Assembly (NCBI GenBank): GCA_020161145.1
Contig: JAIUPQ010000004.1
Span: forward strand, 186,001-250,000
Direction of reading: 5' to 3'
Length of the DNA stretch: 64,000 bases
From: Pseudomonadota bacterium
GTDB lineage: Bacteria > Pseudomonadota > Gammaproteobacteria > Burkholderiales > Burkholderiaceae_C
The notes below the pieces were generated by a model that had not been told where the DNA came from, did no database searches, and saw only the letters and a list, made by a program, of their open reading frames with translations. Of this stretch, positions 1-8,433 are shown piece after piece (position 1 is the first letter of the stretch; the number at the start of each line of letters is the position of its first letter). A program made the position numbers and the translations under genes.

Positions 1-153
1 CGCGAAAGTGCCGAGGGCGAACGCCAGACCGACATCGTCATCCTGACCCACGTCACGCGCGAAGGCGCCATGCGCGCGGCCATGACCGAGCTGCAGGCGC
101 TGCCCACCGTGGTGGCACCCATCGTCAGCCTGCGCAAGGAAGAGCTGGCCTAA
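1..153 (+). CDS. hom: Homoserine dehydrogenase, C-terminal end (partial)
   Basis: The window opens inside the last 50 codons of a plus-strand gene that ends at TAA 151-153. The visible tail (RQTDIVILTHVTREGAMRAAM, then LPTVVAPIVSLRKEELA) is the C-terminal ACT-domain end typical of beta-proteobacterial homoserine dehydrogenase. That enzyme reduces aspartate semialdehyde to homoserine with NAD(P)H in threonine and methionine synthesis, and its ACT domain senses threonine. The catalytic and NAD-binding parts lie outside the window, so the call rests on the tail alone. Its stop codon overlaps the stop of the convergent glycerate kinase gene by two bases. Confidence 0.75.
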   Translation, partial: RESAEGERQTDIVILTHVTREGAMRAAMTELQALPTVVAPIVSLRKEELA

Positions 154-1415
154 ACGCCGCCCCGCTGCGGCCCCACCCAGATCGCCCGGAAGTCGTTGAC
201 GTTGGTGAACGTGGGCGCGCCGGGCAGCAGGTCGCCCAGCGCGGCAAACAAGCGGTGGGCGTCGTGGCGGGCCAGGTGGTCGGCCGCATCCAGCCCCAGC
301 GCGCGGGCGCGGGCCAAGGTGGTGGGTGTGATGACAGCGCCGGCGCCACTGGCGTGACCGTCGATGCCGTCGGTGTCGGCCGCCAGCGCCCAGATGTGCG
401 GTGCGCCGCCCAGCGCCAGGGCCAGCGCCAGCAGGTATTCGGTGTTGCGTCCGCCGTGGCCGCCGGTCTCGCCGCCGCGCAGCGTCACCGTGGTTTCACC
501 ACCCGACAGCAGCAGCACGGGCGTGCGCTGGGCCAGCGCCAGCGCGGCATGGGCGCGGCCCAGTTCGCGCGCCTCGCCTTCCAGGGCGTCGCCCAGCACC
601 CGGACCGTCGCGCCCCAGGTGCGCGCCAGCTCGGCACTGGCGGCCAGCGCGTCGGCGGCGCGGGCCAGCACGTGGACGCGGTGGCCGGCAAACACGGGGT
701 CGCCTGGCTTGGGCGTCTCGCTGAGCGCGGCCGGTACGGCCAGGCCCAGGCCCGTGAGCACGGCGGCCGCATCGGCTACGGTGCTGGGGTCGGGCAGCGT
801 GGGTCCGCTGGCAATGGCCTCGGGCGCGTCGCCCGGCACGTCGCTGACCAGCAGCGTGCACACCGGTGCGGGCGCACAGGCCAGCGCCAGCCGCCCGCCC
901 TTGACGGCCGACAGGTGTTTGCGCACCACATTCATCTGCGCAATGGGCGCGCCGCTGCGCAGCAAGGTCGTGTTCAAGGCCTGCTTGTCGGCCAGACTGA
1001 AGCCGGGCGCGGGGGCGGACAGCAGCGCCGAGCCCCCACCCGAGATCAGCGCGATGACCCGATCGTCGGCCGTGAGCCGCTGCGCGGCGGTCTGCGCCAG
1101 CAGCGCCTGGGTGGCCGCCGCGCCGGCCGCATCAGGCACCGGGTGCGCGCCCTGGCGGATGGCAATGCGGCCCTGGCCCGCACCCGGCGGCAGCGGGCCG
1201 TGCGGGGCGATGACCAGGCCAGCCAGCGGTGCGTCCGCCGGCCAGGCGGCCTCCAGCGCCAGCGCCATGGCGGCGCTGGCCTTGCCGGCGCCCACGACCC
1301 AGGTGCGGCCGGCCGGTGGCGGCAGCAGCTGCGCCGCCAGCCCATGGGCCGGCTGGGCCCGCGCAACGGCGGTGGCGTAGAGGGCGCGCAAGGCGGCGGG
1401 CGGGCTTGACAGCAT
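150..1415 (-). CDS. Glycerate 2-kinase / MOFRL-family protein (TtuD/GckA-like)
   Basis: 421 aa. This belongs to the DUF4147/MOFRL family, historically annotated hydroxypyruvate reductase TtuD and now mostly regarded as glycerate 2-kinase, which phosphorylates D-glycerate to 2-phosphoglycerate. Visible hallmarks are VVGAGKASAAMA near residues 40-50 with the conserved Lys45, ISGGGSALLSAP near 127, the C-terminal MOFRL region GGHGGRNTEYLLALAL, and ALAADTDGIDG. Length is normal. I chose the ATG at 1415 because homologous sequence begins at MLSSP; an in-frame start at 1439 would add eight unconserved residues and reach into the ZIP promoter region. It is convergent with hom and divergent from the ZIP gene 32 bases away. 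The substrate is inferred from the family. Confidence 0.85.
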   Translation of the reverse strand: MLSSPPAALRALYATAVARAQPAHGLAAQLLPPPAGRTWVVGAGKASAAMALALEAAWPADAPLAGLVIAPHGPLPPGAGQGRIAIRQGAHPVPDAAGAAATQALLAQTAAQRLTADDRVIALISGGGSALLSAPAPGFSLADKQALNTTLLRSGAPIAQMNVVRKHLSAVKGGRLALACAPAPVCTLLVSDVPGDAPEAIASGPTLPDPSTVADAAAVLTGLGLAVPAALSETPKPGDPVFAGHRVHVLARAADALAASAELARTWGATVRVLGDALEGEARELGRAHAALALAQRTPVLLLSGGETTVTLRGGETGGHGGRNTEYLLALALALGGAPHIWALAADTDGIDGHASGAGAVITPTTLARARALGLDAADHLARHDAHRLFAALGDLLPGAPTFTNVNDFRAIWVGPQRGGV

Positions 1416-1447
1416 TGCTACGATCGACGGGCAACACAAGGGCTCAC

Positions 1448-2239
1448 ATGATATTGACGTACATCGTCGCCGCCACGCTGGTTTCGGGCACGCTCTCGGT
1501 GCTGCTCGCGGCCACGCTGACGGCGCCCGTGCTGGGGCGGCTGGTCAAGCATCTGGTCAGCCTGTCCACGGGCGTGCTGCTGGCCACGGCGCTGCTGCAC
1601 ATGCTGCCCGAGGCGTTCGAGTTGCACACGGCCGAGCCCTCGGCGCTGTTTGGCATGCTGCTGGCCGGCATCCTGTTTTTCTTCCTGCTGGAGAAGGCCG
1701 AGCTGTACCGCCACACGCACCACCACGAGGGCGATGGGCACCACCACCACCACCATTTCGACGTCGAGCAGGCGGGGCGCGGGGGCATGGTCGTGCTGGT
1801 GGGCGACAGCATCCACAACTTCTGCGACGGCGTCATCATCGCCGGCGCCTTTCTGGTCAGCCCCGAGCTGGGCCTGACCACGGCCGTGGCCATCCTGCTG
1901 CACGAAATTCCGCAAGAAGTGGGCGACACGCTGGTGCTGGTCAGCGCCGGTTTTTCGCTCAAGCGGGCGCTGGCCTACAACGCGCTGTCGGGGCTGGCGG
2001 CGGTGGCCGGCGGGGTCATCGGCTACTTCGTCATGGGACGGCTGGAGGCGCTGTTCCCCTACTTCATGGTGGTGGCCGCTGCCAGCCTGATCTACGTGGC
2101 GGTGGCCGACCTGATTCCGCAGATGCAGCGCCGCCTGCCGTGGCGCGAACTGCTGGCTCAGGTGGCCTGGATAGGGGCGGGCGTGCTGCTGATCTGGGCC
2201 AACCGCGCGCTGATGCATGGCAGCGGGCATGGGCACTGA
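1448..2239 (+). CDS. ZIP family divalent metal transporter
   Basis: 263 aa inner-membrane protein with about eight hydrophobic segments. The metal-site helices are plain: HNFCDGVIIAG (TM4 motif HNxxDG) and LLHEIPQEVGD (TM5 motif HEIPQE). A cytoplasmic loop between the third and fourth segments carries a run of six histidines at about residues 99-105 with further nearby histidines, typical of metal-binding loops in zinc or iron importers. An AAGGG sequence lies shortly before the ATG at 1448. Longer open frames upstream run through the divergent kinase gene and are not credible. ZIP proteins move Zn2+ or Fe2+ into the cytoplasm; which metal cannot be told from sequence. Confidence 0.9.
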   Translation: MILTYIVAATLVSGTLSVLLAATLTAPVLGRLVKHLVSLSTGVLLATALLHMLPEAFELHTAEPSALFGMLLAGILFFFLLEKAELYRHTHHHEGDGHHHHHHFDVEQAGRGGMVVLVGDSIHNFCDGVIIAGAFLVSPELGLTTAVAILLHEIPQEVGDTLVLVSAGFSLKRALAYNALSGLAAVAGGVIGYFVMGRLEALFPYFMVVAAASLIYVAVADLIPQMQRRLPWRELLAQVAWIGAGVLLIWANRALMHGSGHGH

Positions 2240-2281
2240 AGCCAGGGGTTGGCTGGGTGCCGACTCGCAGGCCTCGCCCCG

Positions 2282-2808
2282 TTAGCCCAGCGCCTTGGCA
2301 ACCACCCGGTTCTCGATGACCTCGCCGTCGATCAGGTACTCGGTTGGGCCGAGGTCAAGGTAGCCGCACGCCTGGTAAAAGCCCAGCGCGCGGGTGTTGC
2401 CCGACCAGAGGAGAGGGTCAGCCACAGCGTGGTGGCGCCGTGGCTGCGTGCGGTGGCCTCGGCCTCGGCGATCAACTGCCTGCCCATGCCCTGGCCGGTG
2501 AACGGCTCCTGCACGTAAAGGCGCAGCAACTCGCACGGCCGGTCGCTGTGGACATGCTCGTGCATGGCGCCCTGCACCGCATGGGCAAAACCCACCAGAT
2601 GGCGCCCTTGCTCGGCGACGATGAGCTGTGATGTGGGGTCACCCAGCCAGGTGCCGAACCGCCGCGGTGTGAACGTCTCCAGCACATCGCGCGCCAGGCC
2701 GTCATGGATGCCCTGGGTGGCGTAGGTGTCCAGATACACCTGCATGGCCAGGACGCTCAGGCGCAGCGCATCGGTCGGCGTTGCCACCCGCAGCGTCGTG
2801 GCCGTCAC
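2282..2808 (-). pseudogene. GNAT acetyltransferase, frameshifted
   Basis: The frame opens at a GTG (2808) that overlaps the stop of the upstream dehydrogenase gene in GTGA, implying translational coupling. It encodes a clear GNAT domain: RVATPTDALRLSVLAMQVYL, QLIVAEQGRHLVGFAH, then acetyl-CoA loop YVQEPFTGQGMGRQLI and ARSHGATTLWLTL. At about 2407-2416 the frame shifts; the rest of the domain (SGNTRALGFYQACGYLDLGPTEYLIDG) continues in another frame to TAA at 2284. The break coincides with a perfect 5-bp tandem duplication whose removal restores LWLTLWSGNTRALGFY. As written, the protein loses beta-strands 6-7. It could be a recent mutation or a sequencing error. Confidence 0.85.
2407..2416. repeat. 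5-bp tandem duplication (AGAGG x2) breaking the GNAT gene
   Basis: Plus-strand AGAGGAGAGG is two perfect copies of AGAGG. Removing one copy restores a continuous 526-base-minus-one-unit reading frame across the acetyltransferase gene, so this duplication is the direct cause of its frameshift. Confidence 0.9.
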
Positions 2809-4316
2809 GCCCGCCGCTGCAGCCACGGGCTGGCGCGGTAGCGGGCGCCGCCGTAGCAGGCGTCCAGCTCGTGCAGCACCGCCAGCACGCCGGCCACGCT
2901 CCAGCCGGCCAGCCACTCGAAGGGGCCCGCCGGGTAGTTGACGCCCAGCTTCATGGCGGCATCGGCGCCGGCCTCGTCGCAGACGCCTTGCTGCACGGCG
3001 TCAGCCGCCTCGTTGATCAGCATGGCGATGGTGCGGGCGGCCACGAGGCCCGGGGCGTCTTCCATGCGCAGCGGGTGGTGACCCAGCCGCGTCAGCCAGG
3101 CGCCGGCCCGCAGTTGCCAGTCGGGGTTGGCGCCAGGGGCCACGGCATAGGCCAGGGCGCTGCCGTCCTTGAGGACGAAGGGGCGGTCGAACACGGCCAC
3201 GTCGGGCGTGCCCAGTTGCTGCGCCACGGTGCGGGCGGGGCGGCCGTCGGTGAGCTGCAGGCGGGCGCCGTCGATGCGCAGGCCGATCCAGTCGCTGGTC
3301 TGGTCGCGCGCCGGTCCCCAGCCCTGCGGGGCCAGGGCGGCCGTGGCGGCGGCGGCCAGCGCATCGGCGATGGGGCCGCTGCCGTGCACGATGACCTCGC
3401 CGGCCACCAGGGCGGCCTCGGGCGCGGGCGGCAGCGCGGGCGCGCCTTCGGGGTAGCAGTAGAAACCGCGGCCCGTCTTGCGGCCCAACAGACCGCCATC
3501 AACCAGATCGCGCTGCACCGGCGAAGGCACGAAGCGGGCGTCGTAAAAGAAGGCCTCGTAGACCGAGCGGGTGACGGCAAAGTTGGTGTCGTGGCCGATG
3601 AGGTCGGTCAGCTCGCACGGGCCCATGCGAAAGCCGGCGGCGCGCAGGCAGGCGTCCAGCACCTCGGGCGGCGCGGCGCGCTCGAGCAGCAGCGCCAGCG
3701 TCTCGGCGTAGTAGGGGCGGGCGATGCGGTTGACGATGAAGCCCGGCGTGGAGGCGGCGTGCACCGGTGTTTTGCCCCAGGCGGCGGCGCGTTCAAAAAC
3801 GGCCTGGGCCACCTCTGGCGCGGTGCGCAGGCCGCTGACCACCTCGACCAGCTTCATCAGCGCCACGGGGTTGAAGAAGTGCATGCCCACCAGCCGCTCG
3901 GGCGCGGGCAGGCCCTGGGCCAGCGCGGTGACGCTGATGGACGAGGTGTTGGTGGCAATCACCGCGTCCGGACCCAGCAACGTCTGCAACTGCACGAACA
4001 GCGCCCGCTTGGGCTCGACCTGCTCGACGATGGCTTCGATGGCCAGGCGGGCGCTGGCGGCCTCTTCGAGCTGGTTGATGGGCGTGATGCGGGCCAGCGT
4101 GGCCGCTGCCTCGTCCGCCGTCAGCTTGCCTTTGGCCACCAGGGTGGTGAAGGTCTCGCCCAGCTTGGCGTGGGCGCTGGCGGCGGCGCCCGCGCGGGCG
4201 TCGTGCAAAAACACGCGGTGGCCGGCCTGGGCTGCCACCTGGGCGATGCCGGCGCCCATGATGCCGGCGCCGACGACGACGACGGGTGCGCCCGCCAGAT
4301 TCAGGGTGCCGCTCAT
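2805..4316 (-). CDS. paaH: 3-hydroxyacyl-CoA dehydrogenase, PaaH-like
   Basis: 503 aa. It oxidises an L-3-hydroxyacyl-CoA to the 3-oxoacyl-CoA with NAD+. The N-terminal Rossmann motif GAGIMG is at residues 16-21, followed by NTSSISVT and the substrate-site stretch RLVGMHFFNPVALMKLVEVV. Two tandem C-terminal 3HCDH domains follow (NRIARPYYAETLALL, then LINEAADAVQQGVCD and LGVNYPAGPFEW). The two-C-domain layout and length match 3-hydroxyadipyl-CoA dehydrogenase PaaH of phenylacetate degradation, but other paa genes are not beside it, so a general beta-oxidation role is also possible. Start ATG 4316 overlaps the stop of the upstream hydratase (ATGA); its own stop overlaps the GNAT start. Confidence 0.85.
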   Translation of the reverse strand: MSGTLNLAGAPVVVVGAGIMGAGIAQVAAQAGHRVFLHDARAGAAASAHAKLGETFTTLVAKGKLTADEAAATLARITPINQLEEAASARLAIEAIVEQVEPKRALFVQLQTLLGPDAVIATNTSSISVTALAQGLPAPERLVGMHFFNPVALMKLVEVVSGLRTAPEVAQAVFERAAAWGKTPVHAASTPGFIVNRIARPYYAETLALLLERAAPPEVLDACLRAAGFRMGPCELTDLIGHDTNFAVTRSVYEAFFYDARFVPSPVQRDLVDGGLLGRKTGRGFYCYPEGAPALPPAPEAALVAGEVIVHGSGPIADALAAAATAALAPQGWGPARDQTSDWIGLRIDGARLQLTDGRPARTVAQQLGTPDVAVFDRPFVLKDGSALAYAVAPGANPDWQLRAGAWLTRLGHHPLRMEDAPGLVAARTIAMLINEAADAVQQGVCDEAGADAAMKLGVNYPAGPFEWLAGWSVAGVLAVLHELDACYGGARYRASPWLQRRA

Positions 4317-5104
4317 TGCCCGCCCTCCATCCAGTTGGGTGGGCGCTTGGCCAGGAAGGCGGCAAAGCCCTCGCGCGCCTCGTCGGTGCCGCGCACGCGG
4401 GCAATGGTCTGGGCGGTCAGCTCCTGCACCTCGGCAGTGATGGGGCCGACCTCAAGCTGGCCGAACAAGGCCTTGATCTCGCGGTGCGCAGTGGGGCCGC
4501 CCACGCGCAGGTCGGCCAGCACGCCGTCAACGGCGGTGTCCAGCTCGCCCAGCGCCACCACCTGCTGCACCATGCCCATGGCCAGCGCCTCGACGGCGCC
4601 GATGCGGGTGGTGGTCAGCGCCAGCCGCTGCGCCTGGCGCTTGCCCACGGCGTTGATGACGTAGGGGCCGATGACCGAGGGCAGGATGCCGAACTTGGCC
4701 TCGCTGACGGCAAAGCTGGCGTTGTCGGCCGCCACGGCGATGTCGCAGGCGCAGGTCAGGCCCACGCCGCCGCCCAGCGCCGCGCCCTGCACGCGCGCCA
4801 CGGTGGGTTTGGGGCAGGCGTACAGGCGTGCCAGCATGGCGGCAAAGCGGCGGGCATCGGCCAGGTTCCAGTCCAGCGTGGCGGTGCTGGCGCGCTGCAT
4901 CCATTGCAGGTCGGCACCAGCCGAGAAGTGCTTGCCGTCGCCGGCCAGCACGATGATGCGCACGGCCGGATCGGCCTCGGCCGCCGCGACGGCGGCCTCC
5001 AGCTCGCCGATCATGGCCTCGTCGAAGGCATTGAAGACGGCTGGGCGGTTCATGGTGAGCTGGCGCACGCCGGGTGCGCGCCAGCTGGTCTGGATGTTGC
5101 TCAT
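4313..5104 (-). CDS. Enoyl-CoA hydratase/isomerase family protein, methylglutaconyl-CoA hydratase-like
   Basis: 263 aa crotonase-fold protein. It shows the oxyanion-hole segments HFSAGADLQWM and GAALGGGVGLTCACDIAVA, followed by FAVSEAKFGILPSVIGPYV, in which the Glu (SEAKFG) is in the position of a catalytic hydratase residue. FSAGADL-WM plus the ILPSVIGPYVI segment resembles LiuC/GnyH 3-methylglutaconyl-CoA hydratases of leucine breakdown more than PaaF. No other liu genes are adjacent, so the exact substrate is open. It follows spoT by 25 bases and overlaps paaH by four, forming a hydratase-dehydrogenase unit. Confidence 0.85.
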   Translation of the reverse strand: MSNIQTSWRAPGVRQLTMNRPAVFNAFDEAMIGELEAAVAAAEADPAVRIIVLAGDGKHFSAGADLQWMQRASTATLDWNLADARRFAAMLARLYACPKPTVARVQGAALGGGVGLTCACDIAVAADNASFAVSEAKFGILPSVIGPYVINAVGKRQAQRLALTTTRIGAVEALAMGMVQQVVALGELDTAVDGVLADLRVGGPTAHREIKALFGQLEVGPITAEVQELTAQTIARVRGTDEAREGFAAFLAKRPPNWMEGGQ

Positions 5105-5114
5105 GGTGGGGTTG

Positions 5115-5132
5115 TCTCTTTCTCTTTCTCTA
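5115..5132. repeat. Three tandem hexamers at the spoT stop
   Basis: Plus-strand TCTCTT TCTCTT TCTCTA sits between spoT and the downstream hydratase gene. The spoT stop codon (5130-5132) lies in the last unit. On the coding strand the units form the purine-rich stretch just before the hydratase start, where a ribosome binding site would be. Confidence 0.7.
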
Positions 5133-7439
5133 TCCGCGAAGACGCTGCACGCGCAGCACGTTGGGGGTGCGCTTGAGGGCGCGCAGCACCTCGGCCAGAT
5201 GCTGGCGATCGCGCACGGAAATGGTCAGGCGCAGGTCGGCCGCTTCGCCGCCCGCGCTGTCGTTCATGGCGATGTGGGTGATGTCGACCTGGGCCTTGGC
5301 CACGGCCATGGCCATTTGCGCCAGCATGCCTTTGCGGTTGCGCACCAGCACCTGGATCATGGCGTCGAACAGGCGCACGGGCTGCGGCGCCCACTCCAAC
5401 GTGACCCAGCGCTCGGGGTCGCGCTCAAAGAGGCGCTGGCCGGTGCGGCATTCCTTGGTGTGGACGGCCAGGCCTTCGCCCCGGCCCATGTAGCCCAGGA
5501 TGGCGTCGCCTGGAATCGGGTGGCAGCACGGCGCCATGCGCACCGAGGCGCCTTCGCTGCCGTCGATGACCAGCGCCTGGGCGGCGGCCTCGCGCTCGGC
5601 CAGCTCGCGGAAATGGCTGATGGACAGGGTCACCGCATCGGGCGTGGTGGCCAGGTCGGCGGCGTCGCCGCCAGCCAGGATGGCGGCGGCGCGCTTGGCC
5701 ACGATGGGGGCGATCTTGCGGCCCACGCCCAGGTCCACCAGCAACTCGTCGATGCTCTGGTTGCCGCTCCAGCGCAGCAGTTCGGGCCACAGGGTGCCGG
5801 GGGTGTCCGGCGCCTCGGGGCTGCCGGGCAGCGGCGGCAGCGTCAGACCCTCGGCGCGCATGGCCTGGATCAGCAGGCGCAGGCCCAGGGCATAGGAGTC
5901 GTCGGTGGCCAGGGTTTTGAGGAAGTTGCGGATCTTGGAGCGGGCCCGTCCCGTGCGCACCATGTTGAGCCAGGCGGGGGTGGGGCGGCCGGCCGGGTCG
6001 GTGAGCACCTCCACCACGTCGCCCGAGTGCAGCTCGGCGTCCAGCGCGGCCGGCTCGCCATTGACGCGGGCAGCCACCGTGTGGTTGCCCACGTCGGAGT
6101 GGATGGCGTAGGCGAAATCCACCGGCGTGGCGCCGCGCGGCAAGGCCATGATCTTGCTCTTGGGCGTGAAGACGTAGACCGCATCGGGTTCGAGGTCGAT
6201 CTTGACGTGCTCCAGGAACTCGGCCGCGTCGCGCGTTTCGTGCTGGATGTCCATCAGCGACTTCAGCCACAGCGAGCCCAGCCGCTGCGCCACGTGGCTG
6301 GACGAGGCGTTCTTGCCGGCCTTGTACAGCCAGTGCGCGGCCACGCCGGTTTCGGCCACGGCGTGCATTTCCTCGGTGCGGATCTGCATCTCCACCGGCG
6401 TGCCCACCGGGCTGATGACGGTGGTGTGCAGCGACTTGTAGCCGTTGGGCTTGGGGATGGCGATGTAGTCTTTGAAGCGGCCGGGAATGGGCTTGTACAG
6501 CTGGTGCAGCGCGCCCAGCGCCAGATAGCACTCGGGCAGCGTGCTGACGATGATGCGGATGCCGAAGAGGTCGTTGACGTCGGCAAAGCCGGCGTGCTTC
6601 TCGCGCATCTTGCTGTAGATGGAGTAGACGGTTTTCTCGCGCCCGGCCAGCACCACCTTGAGCTTGGCCTCCTGGAAGGCGGCCTGGACCTCGGTATAGA
6701 CGCGGGCCACGATGTCGCGCCGATGGCCGCGCGCGGCCGCCAGCGCCTTGTCGATGGTGGCGTGGCGCCAGGGGTGGGCGCCGGCAAAGGCCAGCTCCTG
6801 CAGCTCGCGGTAAATCAGGTTCAGACCCAGCCGGTGGGCAATGGGGGCGTAGATCTCCAGCGTCTCGCTGGCAACGCGGATGCGCTTGTGCGGCGCCACC
6901 GCACCCAGCGTGCGCATGTTGTGCAGCCGGTCGGCCAGCTTGATGAGGATGACGCGCACGTCGCGCGACATGGCCAGCAGCATCTTGCGAAACGACTCCG
7001 CCTGGCCCTCTTCGCGGGTGGAGAACCGCAGCTTGTCCAGCTTGGTCAGTCCATCGACCAGGTCGGCCGTGGGCGCTCCGAAGCGCTCGATCAAGGTGTT
7101 CTTGTCCGCGCCGCAGTCTTCGATCACGTCGTGCAGCAGCGCGGCCATCAGCGCGTGGGCATCGAGCCGCCAGTCGGCGACGATGCCGGCCACGGCCAGC
7201 GGATGGGTGATGTAGGGCTCGCCCGAGGCGCGCGTCTGGCCCAGATGGGCCTCGTCGGCAAAGCGGTAGGCCTCATGCACCTGCCGCTGGTCGGCCTTGC
7301 TGAGGTAGCCCAGCTTGGCCGCCAGCCCGCCATAAGTGGTGACGTTGGGCAGCGGCGCCGGCACCGCCGGCAGCACCGGCCGCGCACGGCTTTGCAGCGC
7401 GGACGGCAGCAGGTCGGCGGCGAAGGAACGGATGCCCAT
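5130..7439 (-). CDS. spoT: Bifunctional (p)ppGpp synthetase/hydrolase
   Basis: 769 aa stringent-response enzyme of the long RelA/SpoT type. Domains in order: HD hydrolase with intact LLHDVIED at residues 101-108; synthetase with DLFGIRIIV, GRFKDYIAIPKPNGYKSLHT and EMQIRTEEMH; TGS domain (VYVFTPKSKIMALPRGATPVDFAY); helical/CC region with MAPCCHPIPGDAILG; and a C-terminal ACT domain (ITHIAMNDSAGGEAADLRL). Both activities look intact. It makes and degrades the alarmone (p)ppGpp. It follows rpoZ, the classic order, with a terminator-like hairpin between them. A weak AAAGGT precedes the ATG at 7439. Confidence 0.95.
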   Translation of the reverse strand: MGIRSFAADLLPSALQSRARPVLPAVPAPLPNVTTYGGLAAKLGYLSKADQRQVHEAYRFADEAHLGQTRASGEPYITHPLAVAGIVADWRLDAHALMAALLHDVIEDCGADKNTLIERFGAPTADLVDGLTKLDKLRFSTREEGQAESFRKMLLAMSRDVRVILIKLADRLHNMRTLGAVAPHKRIRVASETLEIYAPIAHRLGLNLIYRELQELAFAGAHPWRHATIDKALAAARGHRRDIVARVYTEVQAAFQEAKLKVVLAGREKTVYSIYSKMREKHAGFADVNDLFGIRIIVSTLPECYLALGALHQLYKPIPGRFKDYIAIPKPNGYKSLHTTVISPVGTPVEMQIRTEEMHAVAETGVAAHWLYKAGKNASSSHVAQRLGSLWLKSLMDIQHETRDAAEFLEHVKIDLEPDAVYVFTPKSKIMALPRGATPVDFAYAIHSDVGNHTVAARVNGEPAALDAELHSGDVVEVLTDPAGRPTPAWLNMVRTGRARSKIRNFLKTLATDDSYALGLRLLIQAMRAEGLTLPPLPGSPEAPDTPGTLWPELLRWSGNQSIDELLVDLGVGRKIAPIVAKRAAAILAGGDAADLATTPDAVTLSISHFRELAEREAAAQALVIDGSEGASVRMAPCCHPIPGDAILGYMGRGEGLAVHTKECRTGQRLFERDPERWVTLEWAPQPVRLFDAMIQVLVRNRKGMLAQMAMAVAKAQVDITHIAMNDSAGGEAADLRLTISVRDRQHLAEVLRALKRTPNVLRVQRLRG

Positions 7440-7462
7440 GCGCCGAATTTACCTTTGAAAGC

Positions 7463-7486
7463 AAAACGGGCGCTTCACGCGCCCGT
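7463..7486 (-). terminator. Rho-independent terminator after rpoZ
   Basis: On the minus strand ACGGGCGC-GTGAA-GCGCCCGT forms a perfect 8-bp stem with a 5-nt loop, followed by a short T run (TTTT). It sits between the rpoZ stop and the spoT start, so it should attenuate read-through into spoT. Confidence 0.7.
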
Positions 7487-7515
7487 AAGACTATTGGTTG
7501 CCTTTGACCGTGGGT

Positions 7516-7719
7516 TCAGGTCGGCACGCGGCGCAGCATTTCGGTGCCCACTTCGCCGGCGGCGATCTCGCGCAGCGCCGTCACGCCCGGCTTGTTCTTG
7601 GACTCGACCTTGGGCGTGTGGCCCTGGCTGAGCATGCGGGCACGGTAAGTGGCCGACAGCACGAGCTGAAAGCGGTTGGGGATTCTGTCCAGGCAGTCTT
7701 CGACGGTGATGCGGGCCAT
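7516..7719 (-). CDS. rpoZ: RNA polymerase omega subunit
   Basis: 67 aa, full length for the beta-proteobacterial form. It starts [23 protein letters not shown], the conserved omega signature, and continues YRARMLSQG and [17 protein letters not shown]. Omega assists folding and assembly of beta-prime in core RNA polymerase and forms one ppGpp site with it, which fits its place upstream of spoT. It begins 15 bases after the gmk stop and is probably cotranscribed with gmk. Confidence 0.95.
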   Translation of the reverse strand: MARITVEDCLDRIPNRFQLVLSATYRARMLSQGHTPKVESKNKPGVTALREIAAGEVGTEMLRRVPT

Positions 7720-7734
7720 GGGGTGGTGGGCGTC

Positions 7735-8364
7735 CTAGTTGAGGTCAAGCGCTGCGAAGGTGGCCGCCTGGCGGCGGGCTTGCGCGGCGTAGGTGAGGCG
7801 CTGCGCCCGCACGATGGTTTGCAAATCGGCAAGCGCGTCTTCAAACGAACCGTTGATTATCACATAGTCGAAGCGCGGTGCCTGTGCCACCTCCTGGCGC
7901 GCATTGGCCATGCGCTGGGCAATCACCGCTGGGGCATCCTCGCCCCGGCCGGTGAGGCGCCGCTGCAGCTCGGCCCAGCTGGGCGGCAGGATGAAGACCA
8001 GCACGGCGTGCGCAAAGATCCGTTTGATCTGCAGCGCGCCCTGGAAGTCGATCTCCAGCAGCACGTCTTCGCCCGCGCCCAGCCGCGCCGCAATGGCGGC
8101 GCGCGAGGTGCCATAGCCATTGCCATGCACCTGGGCCCACTCGATGAAGGCGCCCTGGGCCACCATGCGCTCGAACGTGGGCGTGTCCACGAAGTGGTAT
8201 TCGCGCCCGTCCACCTCTTGCCCGCGCGGCGCGCGCGTGGTGTGCGAGATCGACAGGTGCAACTGCCCGTCCTGCGCCAGCAACTGCTTGACCAGGCTGG
8301 ACTTGCCGGCCCCGCTGGGGGCGGCGACGACGAAAAGGCTGCCGGGGGTGGAGAGGGTATTCAT
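7735..8364 (-). CDS. gmk: Guanylate kinase
   Basis: 209 aa. It phosphorylates GMP to GDP with ATP. The P-loop APSGAGKSS is at residues 15-23, followed by the GMP-binding stretch [22 protein letters not shown] and [13 protein letters not shown]. Length and motifs are normal. In relatives yicC normally lies directly upstream; here about 15.7 kb of accessory DNA separates them, so gmk must be expressed from a promoter in or beyond the short stretch 8365-8433, in which no convincing promoter was seen. Confidence 0.95.
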   Translation of the reverse strand: MNTLSTPGSLFVVAAPSGAGKSSLVKQLLAQDGQLHLSISHTTRAPRGQEVDGREYHFVDTPTFERMVAQGAFIEWAQVHGNGYGTSRAAIAARLGAGEDVLLEIDFQGALQIKRIFAHAVLVFILPPSWAELQRRLTGRGEDAPAVIAQRMANARQEVAQAPRFDYVIINGSFEDALADLQTIVRAQRLTYAAQARRQAATFAALDLN

Positions 8365-8433
8365 TCAATGTACGGCGTCTGCTGGCGGATACCTGGCGGC
8401 AGGCCGGGTGAAGTCGGCAACGAGCTTGTCATG

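Noticed and set aside
1738-1758. CACCAC repeat as a possible microsatellite
   Set aside because: It encodes the histidine-rich metal loop expected in a ZIP transporter.
4671-7631. A 986-codon plus-strand open frame opposite spoT
   Set aside because: Same reason: antisense to a full-length enzyme gene, repetitive Gly/Val/His/Gln composition, no recognisable family.
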